Source: Chloroflexi bacterium RBG_13_51_18
GTDB taxonomy: Bacteria; Chloroflexota; Dehalococcoidia; Dehalococcoidales; RBG-16-60-22
Assembly: GCA_001796495.1 (NCBI GenBank)
Contig: MGMR01000076.1
Location: 1 to 11,730 of the forward strand
DNA length: 11,730 nucleotides
Direction of reading: 5' to 3'
Shown: piece after piece, positions 1 through 7,022 of the stretch
How the letters are laid out: the number at the start of each line of letters is the position of its first letter
Numbering within the stretch: position 1 is the first letter of the stretch
Made by a program: the position numbers and the translations under genes
Notes under the pieces: generated by a model
Seen by the model: only the letters and a program-made list of their open reading frames with translations
Told to the model about the DNA's origin: nothing
The model's database searches: none

Positions 1-54
1 CGCCGCGCCCATGATTTCCTTCTTATAGCTTTTAAAGTCCGATTGTTTTTTCAT
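1..54 (-). CDS. Start of a gene coupled to the upstream Fe-S protein (partial)
   Basis: The stop codon of the Fe-S protein gene overlaps a new ATG in an ATGA arrangement at 51-54. The frame opened by that ATG stays open for 18 codons to the window edge, beginning MKKQSDFKSY. The four-base overlap implies translational coupling and joint function with the CCG-domain protein. In LutA/LutB or GlpC/HdrD-like pairs the neighbour is often a 4Fe-4S or LUD-domain protein, and a basic, polar N-terminus would fit. However, 18 residues are too few to assign a family, so the product is unknown. Confidence 0.5.
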   Translation of the reverse strand, partial: MKKQSDFKSYKKEIMGAA

Positions 55-1055
55 TGTTCCATCGCCGTGGCGACGACCTCCGAGAGATCAAGCACCTCGA
101 CGCCTTCGACTTTCATCTGGTGAAGTCCGTCCTTTAACTGCATAATGCAGCCGGGGCAATGGGTGACGATAATATCCGGTTTGGTTTCCATTAATTCAGT
201 AACACGGTTGACCGCCAGCACCTGGCTCAATTCCGGAAAAACCGTTTCAAAGCCGCCCCCGCCCCCACAGCAGGTAGCCCACTCACCGCGCGTCCATTCC
301 GGTTCCACCAGGGTAACACCCTCGATAGAGCGTAAAATACGGCGCGGCTCTTCTATCAGGTTCATAAAACGCACTAACTGGCAAGGGTCATGATAAGTGA
401 CCCTGACACGGCGGGGGTAGCGGAGTTTATAGAGAGATATTTTCTCGGCGACTATTTCCAGGAAATGCCTTACCTCAAGGTCATAGTCCTTGATAAAAAG
501 GGGGAAGAGTTTCTGCAGGGCGTGAGTGCAGTAGGGCACCACGCCGATGACCCGCCTGACCCCGGAGTCCTTAAGCGTCTTGTACGCCTGGCGGGCATTT
601 TCCGCGAATTTACTCTGCAGTCCGGCGTGATAAAGCGTGGCGCCGCAGCAGGGCTCATTTTTCGCCAGGTAGGCGGGCTGAATACCAAGTTTGCGCAGCA
701 CCTTAACGGCGGCTTCTAGAGGCTTGACTTCGGCGGTGGCGCCGCGGGAAAGGGCGTTACTATAGATACCAGGCAGGTTCAGCCCCAGTTTTTTCTGAAA
801 ACGGGCGAAGCGCATGGGCAGCTCGGAGCCGATTACGCTTTTATCAACACCCCTGGCTAAAGACATTAATTTTTCCAGCTGCGGCGAGAACTGGTAACCG
901 CAGCCGGCGAAGAATATGGTCTCGGCTTGAGGGGGGAGGTTAAGTTTTTGCGCCCAGCGGGCGCCCTGTTCCTTGGCAACGCCGAGTATATTCTGCCGCG
1001 TGATAATATTGTCAGCGAGGTAGGTAAGGCCGGGGGGGACTAAATCACCTTCCAT
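51..1055 (-). CDS. (Fe-S)-binding protein with two CCG domains, HdrD/LutA/GlpC type
   Basis: A soluble 334-residue protein with two cysteine-rich CCG domains of the kind that bind a non-cubane 4Fe-4S cluster in heterodisulfide reductase HdrB/HdrD and occur in LutA, GlpC and glycolate oxidase GlcF. The second domain is canonical: C225, C262-C263, then C300-x2-C303, with 36-residue gaps on both sides of the CC pair. The first is degenerate: C52, C136-C137 and C176 are present, but the last cysteine of the CxxC is replaced by A179. There is no ferredoxin-like 4Fe-4S domain at the N-terminus, unlike full-length HdrD or GlpC, so electrons must come from a partner, probably the coupled downstream gene. 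The ATG start is preceded by AGGAG 11 bases upstream. The electron acceptor and substrate cannot be read from sequence; a role in thiol/disulfide or 2-hydroxyacid redox chemistry is inference. Confidence 0.85.
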   Translation of the reverse strand: MEGDLVPPGLTYLADNIITRQNILGVAKEQGARWAQKLNLPPQAETIFFAGCGYQFSPQLEKLMSLARGVDKSVIGSELPMRFARFQKKLGLNLPGIYSNALSRGATAEVKPLEAAVKVLRKLGIQPAYLAKNEPCCGATLYHAGLQSKFAENARQAYKTLKDSGVRRVIGVVPYCTHALQKLFPLFIKDYDLEVRHFLEIVAEKISLYKLRYPRRVRVTYHDPCQLVRFMNLIEEPRRILRSIEGVTLVEPEWTRGEWATCCGGGGGFETVFPELSQVLAVNRVTELMETKPDIIVTHCPGCIMQLKDGLHQMKVEGVEVLDLSEVVATAMEQ

Positions 1056-1078
1056 GATAAATGATGCTCCTGATACCT

Positions 1079-1108
1079 ATGATACAATCAGCGCATCAAA
1101 TATGGCAA
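1079..1108 (-). promoter_or_regulatory. Candidate promoter for the CCG-domain Fe-S protein gene
   Basis: On the minus strand TTGCCA (plus 1103-1108) is followed after 18 bases by TATCAT (plus 1079-1084). Each box matches five of six sigma-70 consensus positions. The predicted start of transcription would fall almost on the AGGAG ribosome site at 1067-1071, giving a very short leader. This is a pattern match only. Confidence 0.3.
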
Positions 1109-1149
1109 GTTGAGTCACGAGGAAGCGGCAACAATCTACGCCAATAAAT

Positions 1150-1196
1150 AATAAAGCGGCCGGCAGCTTTAGCAGCGCTTTCCAGACCGCTTATTT
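1150..1196 (-). terminator. Hairpin terminator after the acetate transporter gene
   Basis: The arms AATAAAGCGG (1150-1159) and CCGCTTATT (1187-1195) pair with one bulged base. In the minus-strand transcript the hairpin is followed by an A/U-rich run (ATTATTTATT). It lies about 20 bases past the stop codon of the transporter gene. The loop is long (27 bases) but contains further GC-rich pairing potential. It probably ends the transporter transcript before the Fe-S protein gene. Confidence 0.5.
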
Positions 1197-1214
1197 TATT
1201 GTTTTGTCAGGCTT

Positions 1215-1790
1215 TTATTTTAACATTTTCCCCATGGGGAGTACCGTGCGTCCGAACTTCCCGTTTATGATTACAGCTGCCGCTCCGTAAGCTGCAGCGC
1301 CGCCGCAGAAAAGCCCCTCAATGCCGGCCGGCACGGCAGATATAGCGCCGAACTTGTTGGCTGCCAGAAGCGCGAAAAGCACTACCAATGAAGCGAAAAC
1401 GAAGAAGTGCACGAAGGTCATCTTGAGCGTGCCGATCATCATGAAGGCAGTAAAGATGCCCCATATGATGAAAGTCCAGGCAAGACCGGAACTATCGAGC
1501 GTGACAAGACCCATCCATTGAAACAGGAAGGCAAAGGCGAGCCCCATCCAGAACGCGCCGTAGGATATAAAAGCGGTCATACCAAAAGTATCGCCGCGCC
1601 TGCCCTCAATAATGCCGGCGATTATCTGGGCTATGCCCCCCCAGAAAATACCGTAAACCAGTGACATAGTGCTGTCTATCCAGCCGATATTATGCAGCTG
1701 GAGCAGGATGGTATTAAGCCCGAACGCGGCCAGGCCCAGAGCGCCCGGGTTTGCCCACTGCGGTTCTTCCTTGGTCGAGATTTGTGACAC
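1215..1790 (-). CDS. satP: Acetate/succinate transporter, GPR1/FUN34/YaaH (SatP) family
   Basis: An inner-membrane transporter of 191 residues, very close to the usual size of bacterial SatP (about 188). Family marks are visible in order: the NPG motif at residues 14-16 followed by LGLAAFG, the GRRGDTFG segment at 63-70 after the second helix, and SYGAFW at 76-81. About six hydrophobic segments follow one another with short loops. Known family members take up acetate, and sometimes succinate, with protons. The gene starts with GTG, with GGAGG six bases upstream on the minus strand. It lies directly downstream of the acetyl-CoA synthetase gene in the same direction, which supports acetate as substrate, but a strong terminator separates the two, so it may be expressed at a lower level or from its own promoter. 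I saw no convincing promoter in the short gap. Confidence 0.92.
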   Translation of the reverse strand: MSQISTKEEPQWANPGALGLAAFGLNTILLQLHNIGWIDSTMSLVYGIFWGGIAQIIAGIIEGRRGDTFGMTAFISYGAFWMGLAFAFLFQWMGLVTLDSSGLAWTFIIWGIFTAFMMIGTLKMTFVHFFVFASLVVLFALLAANKFGAISAVPAGIEGLFCGGAAAYGAAAVIINGKFGRTVLPMGKMLK

Positions 1791-1819
1791 GAACTACCTC
1801 CAAAAAATATTTTGTATAA

Positions 1820-1856
1820 AAAATGACCGGGGAGGAATCCCCACCCCGGCCATTTT
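1820..1856 (-). terminator. Strong intrinsic terminator between acetyl-CoA synthetase and transporter genes
   Basis: A 13-base stem is formed by 1820-1832 and 1844-1856. All pairs form in the minus-strand RNA if one G-U wobble is allowed. The stem contains a CCGGGG/CCCCGG core, has an 11-base loop, and runs straight into a U-rich stretch (TTTTTTATAC). It begins 13 bases after the stop codon of the synthetase gene. Orientation is clear: the plus-strand reading has only four T after the stem. Confidence 0.85.
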
Positions 1857-1868
1857 GCGCCCAGGATT

Positions 1869-4280
1869 TTACTTCTGTTTGCCGGCCAGCAGGGTCTTTA
1901 CCACCGAGGGGTCGGCGAGGGTAGAAATATCACCCAGATTGGCGGTATCCCCAGCGGCTATTTTCACGAGAATACGCCGCATGATTTTACCGCTGCGGGT
2001 CTTGGGCAAGCCGTCAGCAAACTGAATGACATCCGGAGTAGCAATAGGGCCGATTTGCTGGCGGACATGGGTCTTTAATTCCTTATCCAAATCCGGGGTC
2101 ACGGTCACGCCGGTATTGAGGGTGACATAGGCATAGATGCCCTGACCCTTCAGTACATGCGGCATACCCACCACAGCCGCCTCGGCTACCTTGGGATGAG
2201 AGACCAAGCTGCTTTCAACCTCGGCGGTGCCGATGCGGTGGCCGGAGACATTAATAACATCGTCGATACGGCCCATGAGCCAGTAATAGCCATCCGGGTC
2301 TTTACGGGCGCCATCGCCGGTGGTGTAGTAGCCGGGGAACTTGGAGAAGTAGGTCAACTTGAACCGTTCCGGGTCTCCCCAGAGGGTGCGCATCATGCCC
2401 GGCCAGGGCTTCTTGATGCAAAGCCAGCCGCCTTCATTAATGCCGGCCTCGGTGCCGTTTTCCCTTAAGATTACCGGTTCGACGCCGGGGAAAGGGAGAG
2501 TGGCGGAGCCGGGCTTGGTGGGAATAGCGCCGGGGAGGGGGGTAATGAGGATACCGCCGGTTTCCGTCTGCCACCAGGTATCTACAATAGGACATTTTTC
2601 CTTGCCGATAACGCGGTGGTACCATATCCAAGCTTCGGGGTTGATGGGCTCGCCGACGCTGCCGAGAAGTCTAAGGCTGGAAAGGTCGTGCTTGTTCGGC
2701 CATTCCTCTCCGTCTCTCATTAAAGCCCTGATGACGGTGGGGGCTGTATAGAACACGTTGACGCCGAATTTTTCAACGATTTGCCAGAACCTATCCGGGC
2801 CGGGGTAGGTGGGCACGCTTTCAAACATAAGACTGGCGGCGCCGATAGCCAGGGGGCCGTAGACGATATAGCTGTGACCGGTGACCCAGCCGACATCGGC
2901 AGTACACCAGTAAGTGTCTTCATCTTTGATATCGAATATCCATTTCATGCTCTGATAGCAGTGGAGAAGATAGCCGCCCTGTGTGTGGAGAACGCCCTTG
3001 GGTTTGCCGGTGCTGCCGCTGGTATAGAGGATGAACAGGGGAGAATCGGCGTCCAGTTTTTCAGCCTCACAGGTGGAGGAAATATCCGGTGCATTTATTT
3101 CATCATGCCACCATAAATCGCGTCCTGCCTGCATCGGGATTTCAATGCCGAGTCGTTTTACGATGATGGCTTTCTGTACGGAAGGGATATGTTTGAGGGC
3201 ATTATCAGCATTGCCCTTGCTGCTGATTTGTTTGCCGCTGCGCCAGTAACCATCGGCGGTAACCAGCAGTTTGGAACTGCAGTCCAGAATACGGTCGCGC
3301 AGGGCCTCGGCGCTGAAGCCGCCAAAGACCACGCTGTGGATAGCGCCGATACGGGCACAGGCCAGCATAGAGATAGCCAGCTCGGGAATCATAGGCAGAT
3401 AGATGGTAACGGTATCACCTTTCTTAATGCCGTGCTTTTTCAAAACATTGGCGAACTTGCATACTTCATGATAAAGCTGCTGATATGTATACACACGGGT
3501 ATCCGCATCCGGCTCGCCCTGCCAGATAAGAGCTGCTTTGTTTTTACGCCAGGTATTGAGGTGACGGTCAAGGCAGTTGGAGCTGACATTAATTTTCCCG
3601 CCGATAAAGTAACGCACTTCCGGTTTATCTTTGAAATCGTATTCCTGGAACTTGTCCCACTTTTTAAACCAGTCCAGCTGGCCGGCCATCTGGCCCCAGA
3701 ACCCTTCCGGGTCTTTAACGGACCAGTTATAGAGCGCTTTATACTCTTCAAGACTGCGGATAGCCGCTGATTCGGAAAAGTCATGGGAAGGCTTGAATAC
3801 CCGGTTTTCCGCCATCATGGAGGCTATTTCTTTGCCGGAAATCTGACCGAGGAGGTCTTCCTCCGACTTGGCGGCTTCTTCTTCTGAAGTGATGCTCTGT
3901 ATATCAGCGCCACCGTTAAGGGCATGGCGGACGAGTTTTTCAAGCTCTTCAGGATTAAAGGGCTTGACGAGGAAGCCGATAGCTCCGAGCCTGATGCCGC
4001 GGCTCATGACATCTACGGAGGGATAGCCGCTGATAATGATGTATTTGAGGTCGGGGTGATGCTGCCTGGTCTCTTCCAGGATTGAGATGCCGTCTTTACC
4101 GGGCATACGCACATCAAGGACGACAACGCCCAGGTTTTCACCTCCCTTGAGCATCTGGAGCGTTTCATCACCATTCGTGGCGGTAACAACTTCATATCCG
4201 TGGTCGGTTAACCAGTCCGCCAGCGAATCTCTTACAATACTTTCATCATCCGCAATCAGTACCTTTTTCTTTTCAGCCAT
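1869..4280 (-). CDS. acsA: Response-regulator receiver domain fused to acetyl-CoA synthetase
   Basis: An 803-residue cytoplasmic fusion. Residues 1-123 form a CheY/NtrC-type receiver domain with every phosphorylation residue in place: D11-D12, phosphoacceptor D56 in LDVRMPGKDG, S84 in IISGYP, and K106 in LVKPF. An acidic linker (about 124-160) follows, then a full-length AMP-forming acetyl-CoA synthetase (about 161-803, against 652 residues in Salmonella Acs). The synthetase shows the ATP loop YTSGSTGKPKG at 419-429, DTWWQTETGG at 567-576 (the tryptophan pair goes with acetate specificity), TTGDGARKD at 653-661, GRIDDVINVSGHR at 670-682 and the PKTRSGK motif, whose catalytic and acetylatable lysine is K765. 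It makes acetyl-CoA from acetate, ATP and CoA. The ATG start has AAAGGAG nine bases upstream. The fusion is one uninterrupted frame. Standard Acs is controlled by lysine acetylation; control by aspartyl phosphorylation is my inference from the domain order. Confidence 0.95.
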   Translation of the reverse strand: MAEKKKVLIADDESIVRDSLADWLTDHGYEVVTATNGDETLQMLKGGENLGVVVLDVRMPGKDGISILEETRQHHPDLKYIIISGYPSVDVMSRGIRLGAIGFLVKPFNPEELEKLVRHALNGGADIQSITSEEEAAKSEEDLLGQISGKEIASMMAENRVFKPSHDFSESAAIRSLEEYKALYNWSVKDPEGFWGQMAGQLDWFKKWDKFQEYDFKDKPEVRYFIGGKINVSSNCLDRHLNTWRKNKAALIWQGEPDADTRVYTYQQLYHEVCKFANVLKKHGIKKGDTVTIYLPMIPELAISMLACARIGAIHSVVFGGFSAEALRDRILDCSSKLLVTADGYWRSGKQISSKGNADNALKHIPSVQKAIIVKRLGIEIPMQAGRDLWWHDEINAPDISSTCEAEKLDADSPLFILYTSGSTGKPKGVLHTQGGYLLHCYQSMKWIFDIKDEDTYWCTADVGWVTGHSYIVYGPLAIGAASLMFESVPTYPGPDRFWQIVEKFGVNVFYTAPTVIRALMRDGEEWPNKHDLSSLRLLGSVGEPINPEAWIWYHRVIGKEKCPIVDTWWQTETGGILITPLPGAIPTKPGSATLPFPGVEPVILRENGTEAGINEGGWLCIKKPWPGMMRTLWGDPERFKLTYFSKFPGYYTTGDGARKDPDGYYWLMGRIDDVINVSGHRIGTAEVESSLVSHPKVAEAAVVGMPHVLKGQGIYAYVTLNTGVTVTPDLDKELKTHVRQQIGPIATPDVIQFADGLPKTRSGKIMRRILVKIAAGDTANLGDISTLADPSVVKTLLAGKQK

Positions 4281-4341
4281 TTATCTCATCTCCTTTTTTG
4301 TGTTTCTGCCGTTATATTCGCACAGCCGGGATTTTTCACTA

Positions 4342-4623
4342 TCACCATCTCTCTTTAATCAGCCAGCGTAAGAGGCGGGTAGCGTGGTCTCTATCCATAT
4401 TGCTGACCCAGCTCTCTATTTTTTCGATATCGCCGCTGATGAGCGCTTCCATTTCATCCCGGGAGAGCGTGTAATAATCATCGGATTCACCATCGAATGT
4501 ATCGACGTTTCCTTTTGAGGACAGATAATCTTCAGAGGCTTTAGCCAGAGCGGCAAGAATGGCCTTCCTTTTTTTCAGCGTCTCTTCCTGACTTAACTTT
4601 TTTGTTTCTCTTCTTTTCCTCAC
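4342..4623 (-). CDS. Hypothetical 93-residue protein upstream of the receiver-synthetase gene
   Basis: I do not recognise a family. The N-terminal third is strongly basic (starting MRKRRETKK) and likely helical. The middle is acidic, with DTFDGESDDYY at about residues 41-51. The C-terminal part, with SRDEMEALISGDIEKIESW and a terminal LLRWLIKERW, looks like a small helical domain. It has no transmembrane segment, signal peptide or cysteine. The start is GTG directly downstream of an in-frame stop; the ribosome site is weak. It is co-directional with the synthetase gene, 61 bases before it, with no terminator between, so co-transcription is likely. Codon pattern and the charged composition favour a real gene, but short length leaves some doubt. 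Confidence 0.6.
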   Translation of the reverse strand: MRKRRETKKLSQEETLKKRKAILAALAKASEDYLSSKGNVDTFDGESDDYYTLSRDEMEALISGDIEKIESWVSNMDRDHATRLLRWLIKERW

Positions 4624-4694
4624 GCCGCTTCAGAGACCTTTCACACCTGTTACTATTCAAATATTAACACTAACTATAATTTTACAAACCGCCC

Positions 4695-4710
4695 TCAGGA
4701 CTTATCCTGA
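4695..4710. promoter_or_regulatory. Perfect inverted repeat in the divergent intergenic region
   Basis: TCAGGA-CTTA-TCCTGA is a perfect 6+6 inverted repeat in the 224-base gap between the left operon (minus) and the response regulator gene (plus). Its position suits an operator for a dimeric regulator such as the adjacent LuxR-type protein, but it could also be a small RNA hairpin. No second copy was found nearby. Confidence 0.3.
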
Positions 4711-4774
4711 ATGCCAGTTAGTCCAATTTAATATCGTACTTGAGATATAGCACTTCAGACCTAATCCGCCAAGA

Positions 4775-4803
4775 TTGAGTTTTTCCTCCAAACAGCTTAA
4801 AAT
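4775..4803 (+). promoter_or_regulatory. Promoter of the response regulator-kinase pair
   Basis: TTGAGT (4775-4780), a 17-base spacer and TAAAAT (4798-4803) resemble a sigma-70 promoter (four and five of six consensus positions). Transcription would begin near 4810, giving a leader of roughly 38 bases before the ATG at 4848. Confidence 0.5.
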
Positions 4804-4847
4804 ATTAAGGGTAAAATTAATCTGGAATCGGGGCAGCGTAAAACGTA

Positions 4848-5510
4848 ATGAAAACCAGGATATTGATAGCCGACGACCATGCCATGCTGCGGGAAGGAAT
4901 GCGCAACCTGCTGGAACAGGAAAAAGACTTCGAGCTGGTGGGAGAGGCAACCGACGGCGAGGAAGCGGTCCAAATAGCTAAAGCCCTTAAACCGGATATC
5001 GTCATCATGGATATCGTCATGCCAAAACTGAACGGCGTGGAAGCCACGAAACAGATAAAGAAGGTCTCCCCTTCCACAGCGTTATTGATACTGACAGCTT
5101 ACAGCGATATCCGCTATATCATCGGGCTGCTTGAAGCGGGCGCCTGCGGATATTTATTAAAAAATTCCCCGGGCAAGGACGTGGTGAAGGCAATACGCGC
5201 CGTGCGTTCCGGCGAATCGGTACTGGACCCCGAGGTCACCCGCAAACTCGTGCAGAGGCTGGCCAATTTATCAAAAACCGAGGATGAACGCGAAACCGGC
5301 GGGCAGCTTACTTCAAGAGAGATGGAGATATTAAAGTGGGCTTCCCGGGGACTAAGCAACAAAGAAATGTCAGAAAAGCTCTTTATCAGCCTGCGCACTG
5401 TAAAAGCCCACATGACCAATATCTTTAATAAACTCGGCTGCAGCAGCCGCACCGACGCCATCATCAAAGGACTGAAGCAAGGATATATCGACCTTAACGA
5501 TATACAGTAG
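4848..5510 (+). CDS. NarL/LuxR-family two-component response regulator
   Basis: A DNA-binding transcription regulator of 220 residues, typical for the family. The receiver domain (about 3-120) has acidic D9-D10, phosphoacceptor D55 in IMDIVMPKLNG, T83 in ILTAYSD and K105 in YLLKNSP. A linker leads to a LuxR-type helix-turn-helix (about 153-217) with the usual LTSREMEIL and the recognition region SNKEMSEKLFISLRTVKAH. The start is the usual family N-terminus (MKTRILIADD), although no clear ribosome site precedes it. The kinase of matching HisKA_3 class lies just downstream, which makes this a cognate pair. Target genes are unknown; the divergent acetate operon is one candidate. Confidence 0.93.
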   Translation: MKTRILIADDHAMLREGMRNLLEQEKDFELVGEATDGEEAVQIAKALKPDIVIMDIVMPKLNGVEATKQIKKVSPSTALLILTAYSDIRYIIGLLEAGACGYLLKNSPGKDVVKAIRAVRSGESVLDPEVTRKLVQRLANLSKTEDERETGGQLTSREMEILKWASRGLSNKEMSEKLFISLRTVKAHMTNIFNKLGCSSRTDAIIKGLKQGYIDLNDIQ

Positions 5511-5608
5511 CCAACTCTATTCTTAAAGTTGTTAATAATGGAGTATAAGCCATTCAGCTCCGCGCTTTTAAACGAACGCCCCTGACTATCTCCAGTCCCC
5601 ATCTCTGG

Positions 5609-7018
5609 GTGCTGCTGGCGATGTTCATCATCGGCATAATCTTCCACTATCCGCAGCAGATTTTACATATAGATTCAACTTCCCTGCTATCGTTCTTGGG
5701 ACTATCGCGCCATGCTGCAGAGCGGGTATTATTCCTAATCCCGATAATCTATGCCGGCTACATTTTCGGTTTGAAAATCGGTATAGCCAGCCTGGCAATA
5801 AGTCTGGCGATTATCGTGCCGCGCATAATATTGGTGTCTGAATACAAAGCCGACGCCATTGTGGAGAGCATCATCGTTATCGCGGTCGGGCTGCTGGTAA
5901 ATTTATGGCTCGATACCAACCGAAAAAGAGTAGTGCTGACACAGCAGCTTATCACCAAATTAGAGGAATCCGAGCAGGATATGAGTGTCTCGGAGCAGAA
6001 ATACCGCTATTTATTCGAACACGCCAGCGATGCTATCTGGATACAGGATGTTAACGGATTCTTCGTAGACGGTAACCGAGCATGGGAGAAACTAACAGGT
6101 TTCAGCCCGGAGGAGGTGAAGGGGGTTCACCTGGCGAAATTTCTAAGCGATAAATCGCTGGTGCTAGCCCGCGAGATACGCACCAAGCTGATAAACGGGG
6201 AGGAGTTCGAACAGCCCTACGAGCAACAGTTCTATATCAAGGGTGGCGCGGTCAGGACCGTAAAAATGTCCACCAATGCGGTGATATCCGGCGGCAGGAT
6301 AACCGGTTTCGAGCATGTAGCCCGGGACGTCACGCAGGAGAAACTGCAGCAGGAAAACGTGCGTTCCTATCTCCAGCAGATTACAAGGGTGCAAGAAGAA
6401 GAAAGGAAACGCATTGCCCGCGACCTTCATGACGATGTTTCTCCAGAGATTATTATCCTGATTCAAAAGCTGGACAACCTTGCCAGCGCGCAACGATTAA
6501 AACTGGCGACGATAAGGGACAATCTGGAAGCGGTGCGCGGGCAGGCGGTCAGAGCGCTGGAGTCGCTACGCGCTACAGCCCAGGGACTGCGACCCCGCAT
6601 TTTAGATGACCTGGGGCTGGTGGCAGCGCTCGAATGGATTGCCGAGGGACTGGAGAGAGACCAGCAAATCCAGGCCAGTGTCGAGACTAAAAATATGGAC
6701 ATACAGTTATCTCCGGAGACCCAGATATTGCTTTTCAGAATTGCTCAGGAAGCGTTGAATAATATCAGGAAACATGCCAAAGCAACCGAAGTCACTATCC
6801 TGCTAGAGGGTCAAGATGATAACATCAAGATGACCATAACCGACAACGGCCAGGGCTTTAAAACACCCGATAGAATCGAAGGGATGGTCAGCGCCGGACG
6901 TCTGGGCCTGATGGGGATGCAAGAGCGGGCGCGCCTCCTGAACGGAACTCTTCAGATAAAATCGGCCCCGGGGAAGGGTACGGTACTCACCGTAAATATT
7001 CCCCGGCCTATTGCCTGA
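5609..7018 (+). CDS. Membrane PAS-domain sensor histidine kinase, HisKA_3 (NarX/DegS-like) class
   Basis: Sensor kinase paired with the regulator upstream. From the GTG at 5609 it has 469 residues: hydrophobic helices over about 1-100, a short coiled segment, a PAS domain at about 128-243 (YRYLFEHASDAIWIQD onward), a HisKA_3 dimerisation domain with phosphoacceptor H274 in RIARDLHDD, and an HATPase domain with the N-box ALNNIRKHA (about 382-390), DNGQGF (about 412-417) and GRLGLMGM. The start is doubtful. GTG 5609 has no ribosome site, and the same frame is open upstream and encodes SSPHLW, which resembles the start of the first helix of the other kinase in this window. No ordinary start codon lies in that extension, but a 15-codon frame beginning ATG 5538 would join it after one added base in the C-run at 5579-5582. 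The true gene may therefore begin at 5538 with a frameshift. Confidence 0.9.
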   Translation: MLLAMFIIGIIFHYPQQILHIDSTSLLSFLGLSRHAAERVLFLIPIIYAGYIFGLKIGIASLAISLAIIVPRIILVSEYKADAIVESIIVIAVGLLVNLWLDTNRKRVVLTQQLITKLEESEQDMSVSEQKYRYLFEHASDAIWIQDVNGFFVDGNRAWEKLTGFSPEEVKGVHLAKFLSDKSLVLAREIRTKLINGEEFEQPYEQQFYIKGGAVRTVKMSTNAVISGGRITGFEHVARDVTQEKLQQENVRSYLQQITRVQEEERKRIARDLHDDVSPEIIILIQKLDNLASAQRLKLATIRDNLEAVRGQAVRALESLRATAQGLRPRILDDLGLVAALEWIAEGLERDQQIQASVETKNMDIQLSPETQILLFRIAQEALNNIRKHAKATEVTILLEGQDDNIKMTITDNGQGFKTPDRIEGMVSAGRLGLMGMQERARLLNGTLQIKSAPGKGTVLTVNIPRPIA

Positions 7019-7022
7019 TTAA

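Noticed and set aside
390..719. A 109-codon plus-strand frame opposite the Fe-S protein
   Set aside because: It is antisense to the conserved CCG-domain gene and lacks a ribosome site.
3189..3770. A 193-codon open frame on the plus strand opposite the acetyl-CoA synthetase gene
   Set aside because: It is a shadow of the conserved synthetase coding sequence, has no ribosome site and its product has no protein family signs.
1869..4280. The receiver-synthetase fusion as a possible sequencing artefact joining two genes
   Set aside because: There is a single continuous frame with a sensible linker, one good ribosome site before the receiver and full-length domains on both sides.
5114..5647. A 177-codon open frame on the minus strand opposite the response regulator
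   Set aside because: It lies antisense to conserved helix-turn-helix and receiver motifs and has serine/leucine-rich shadow composition.
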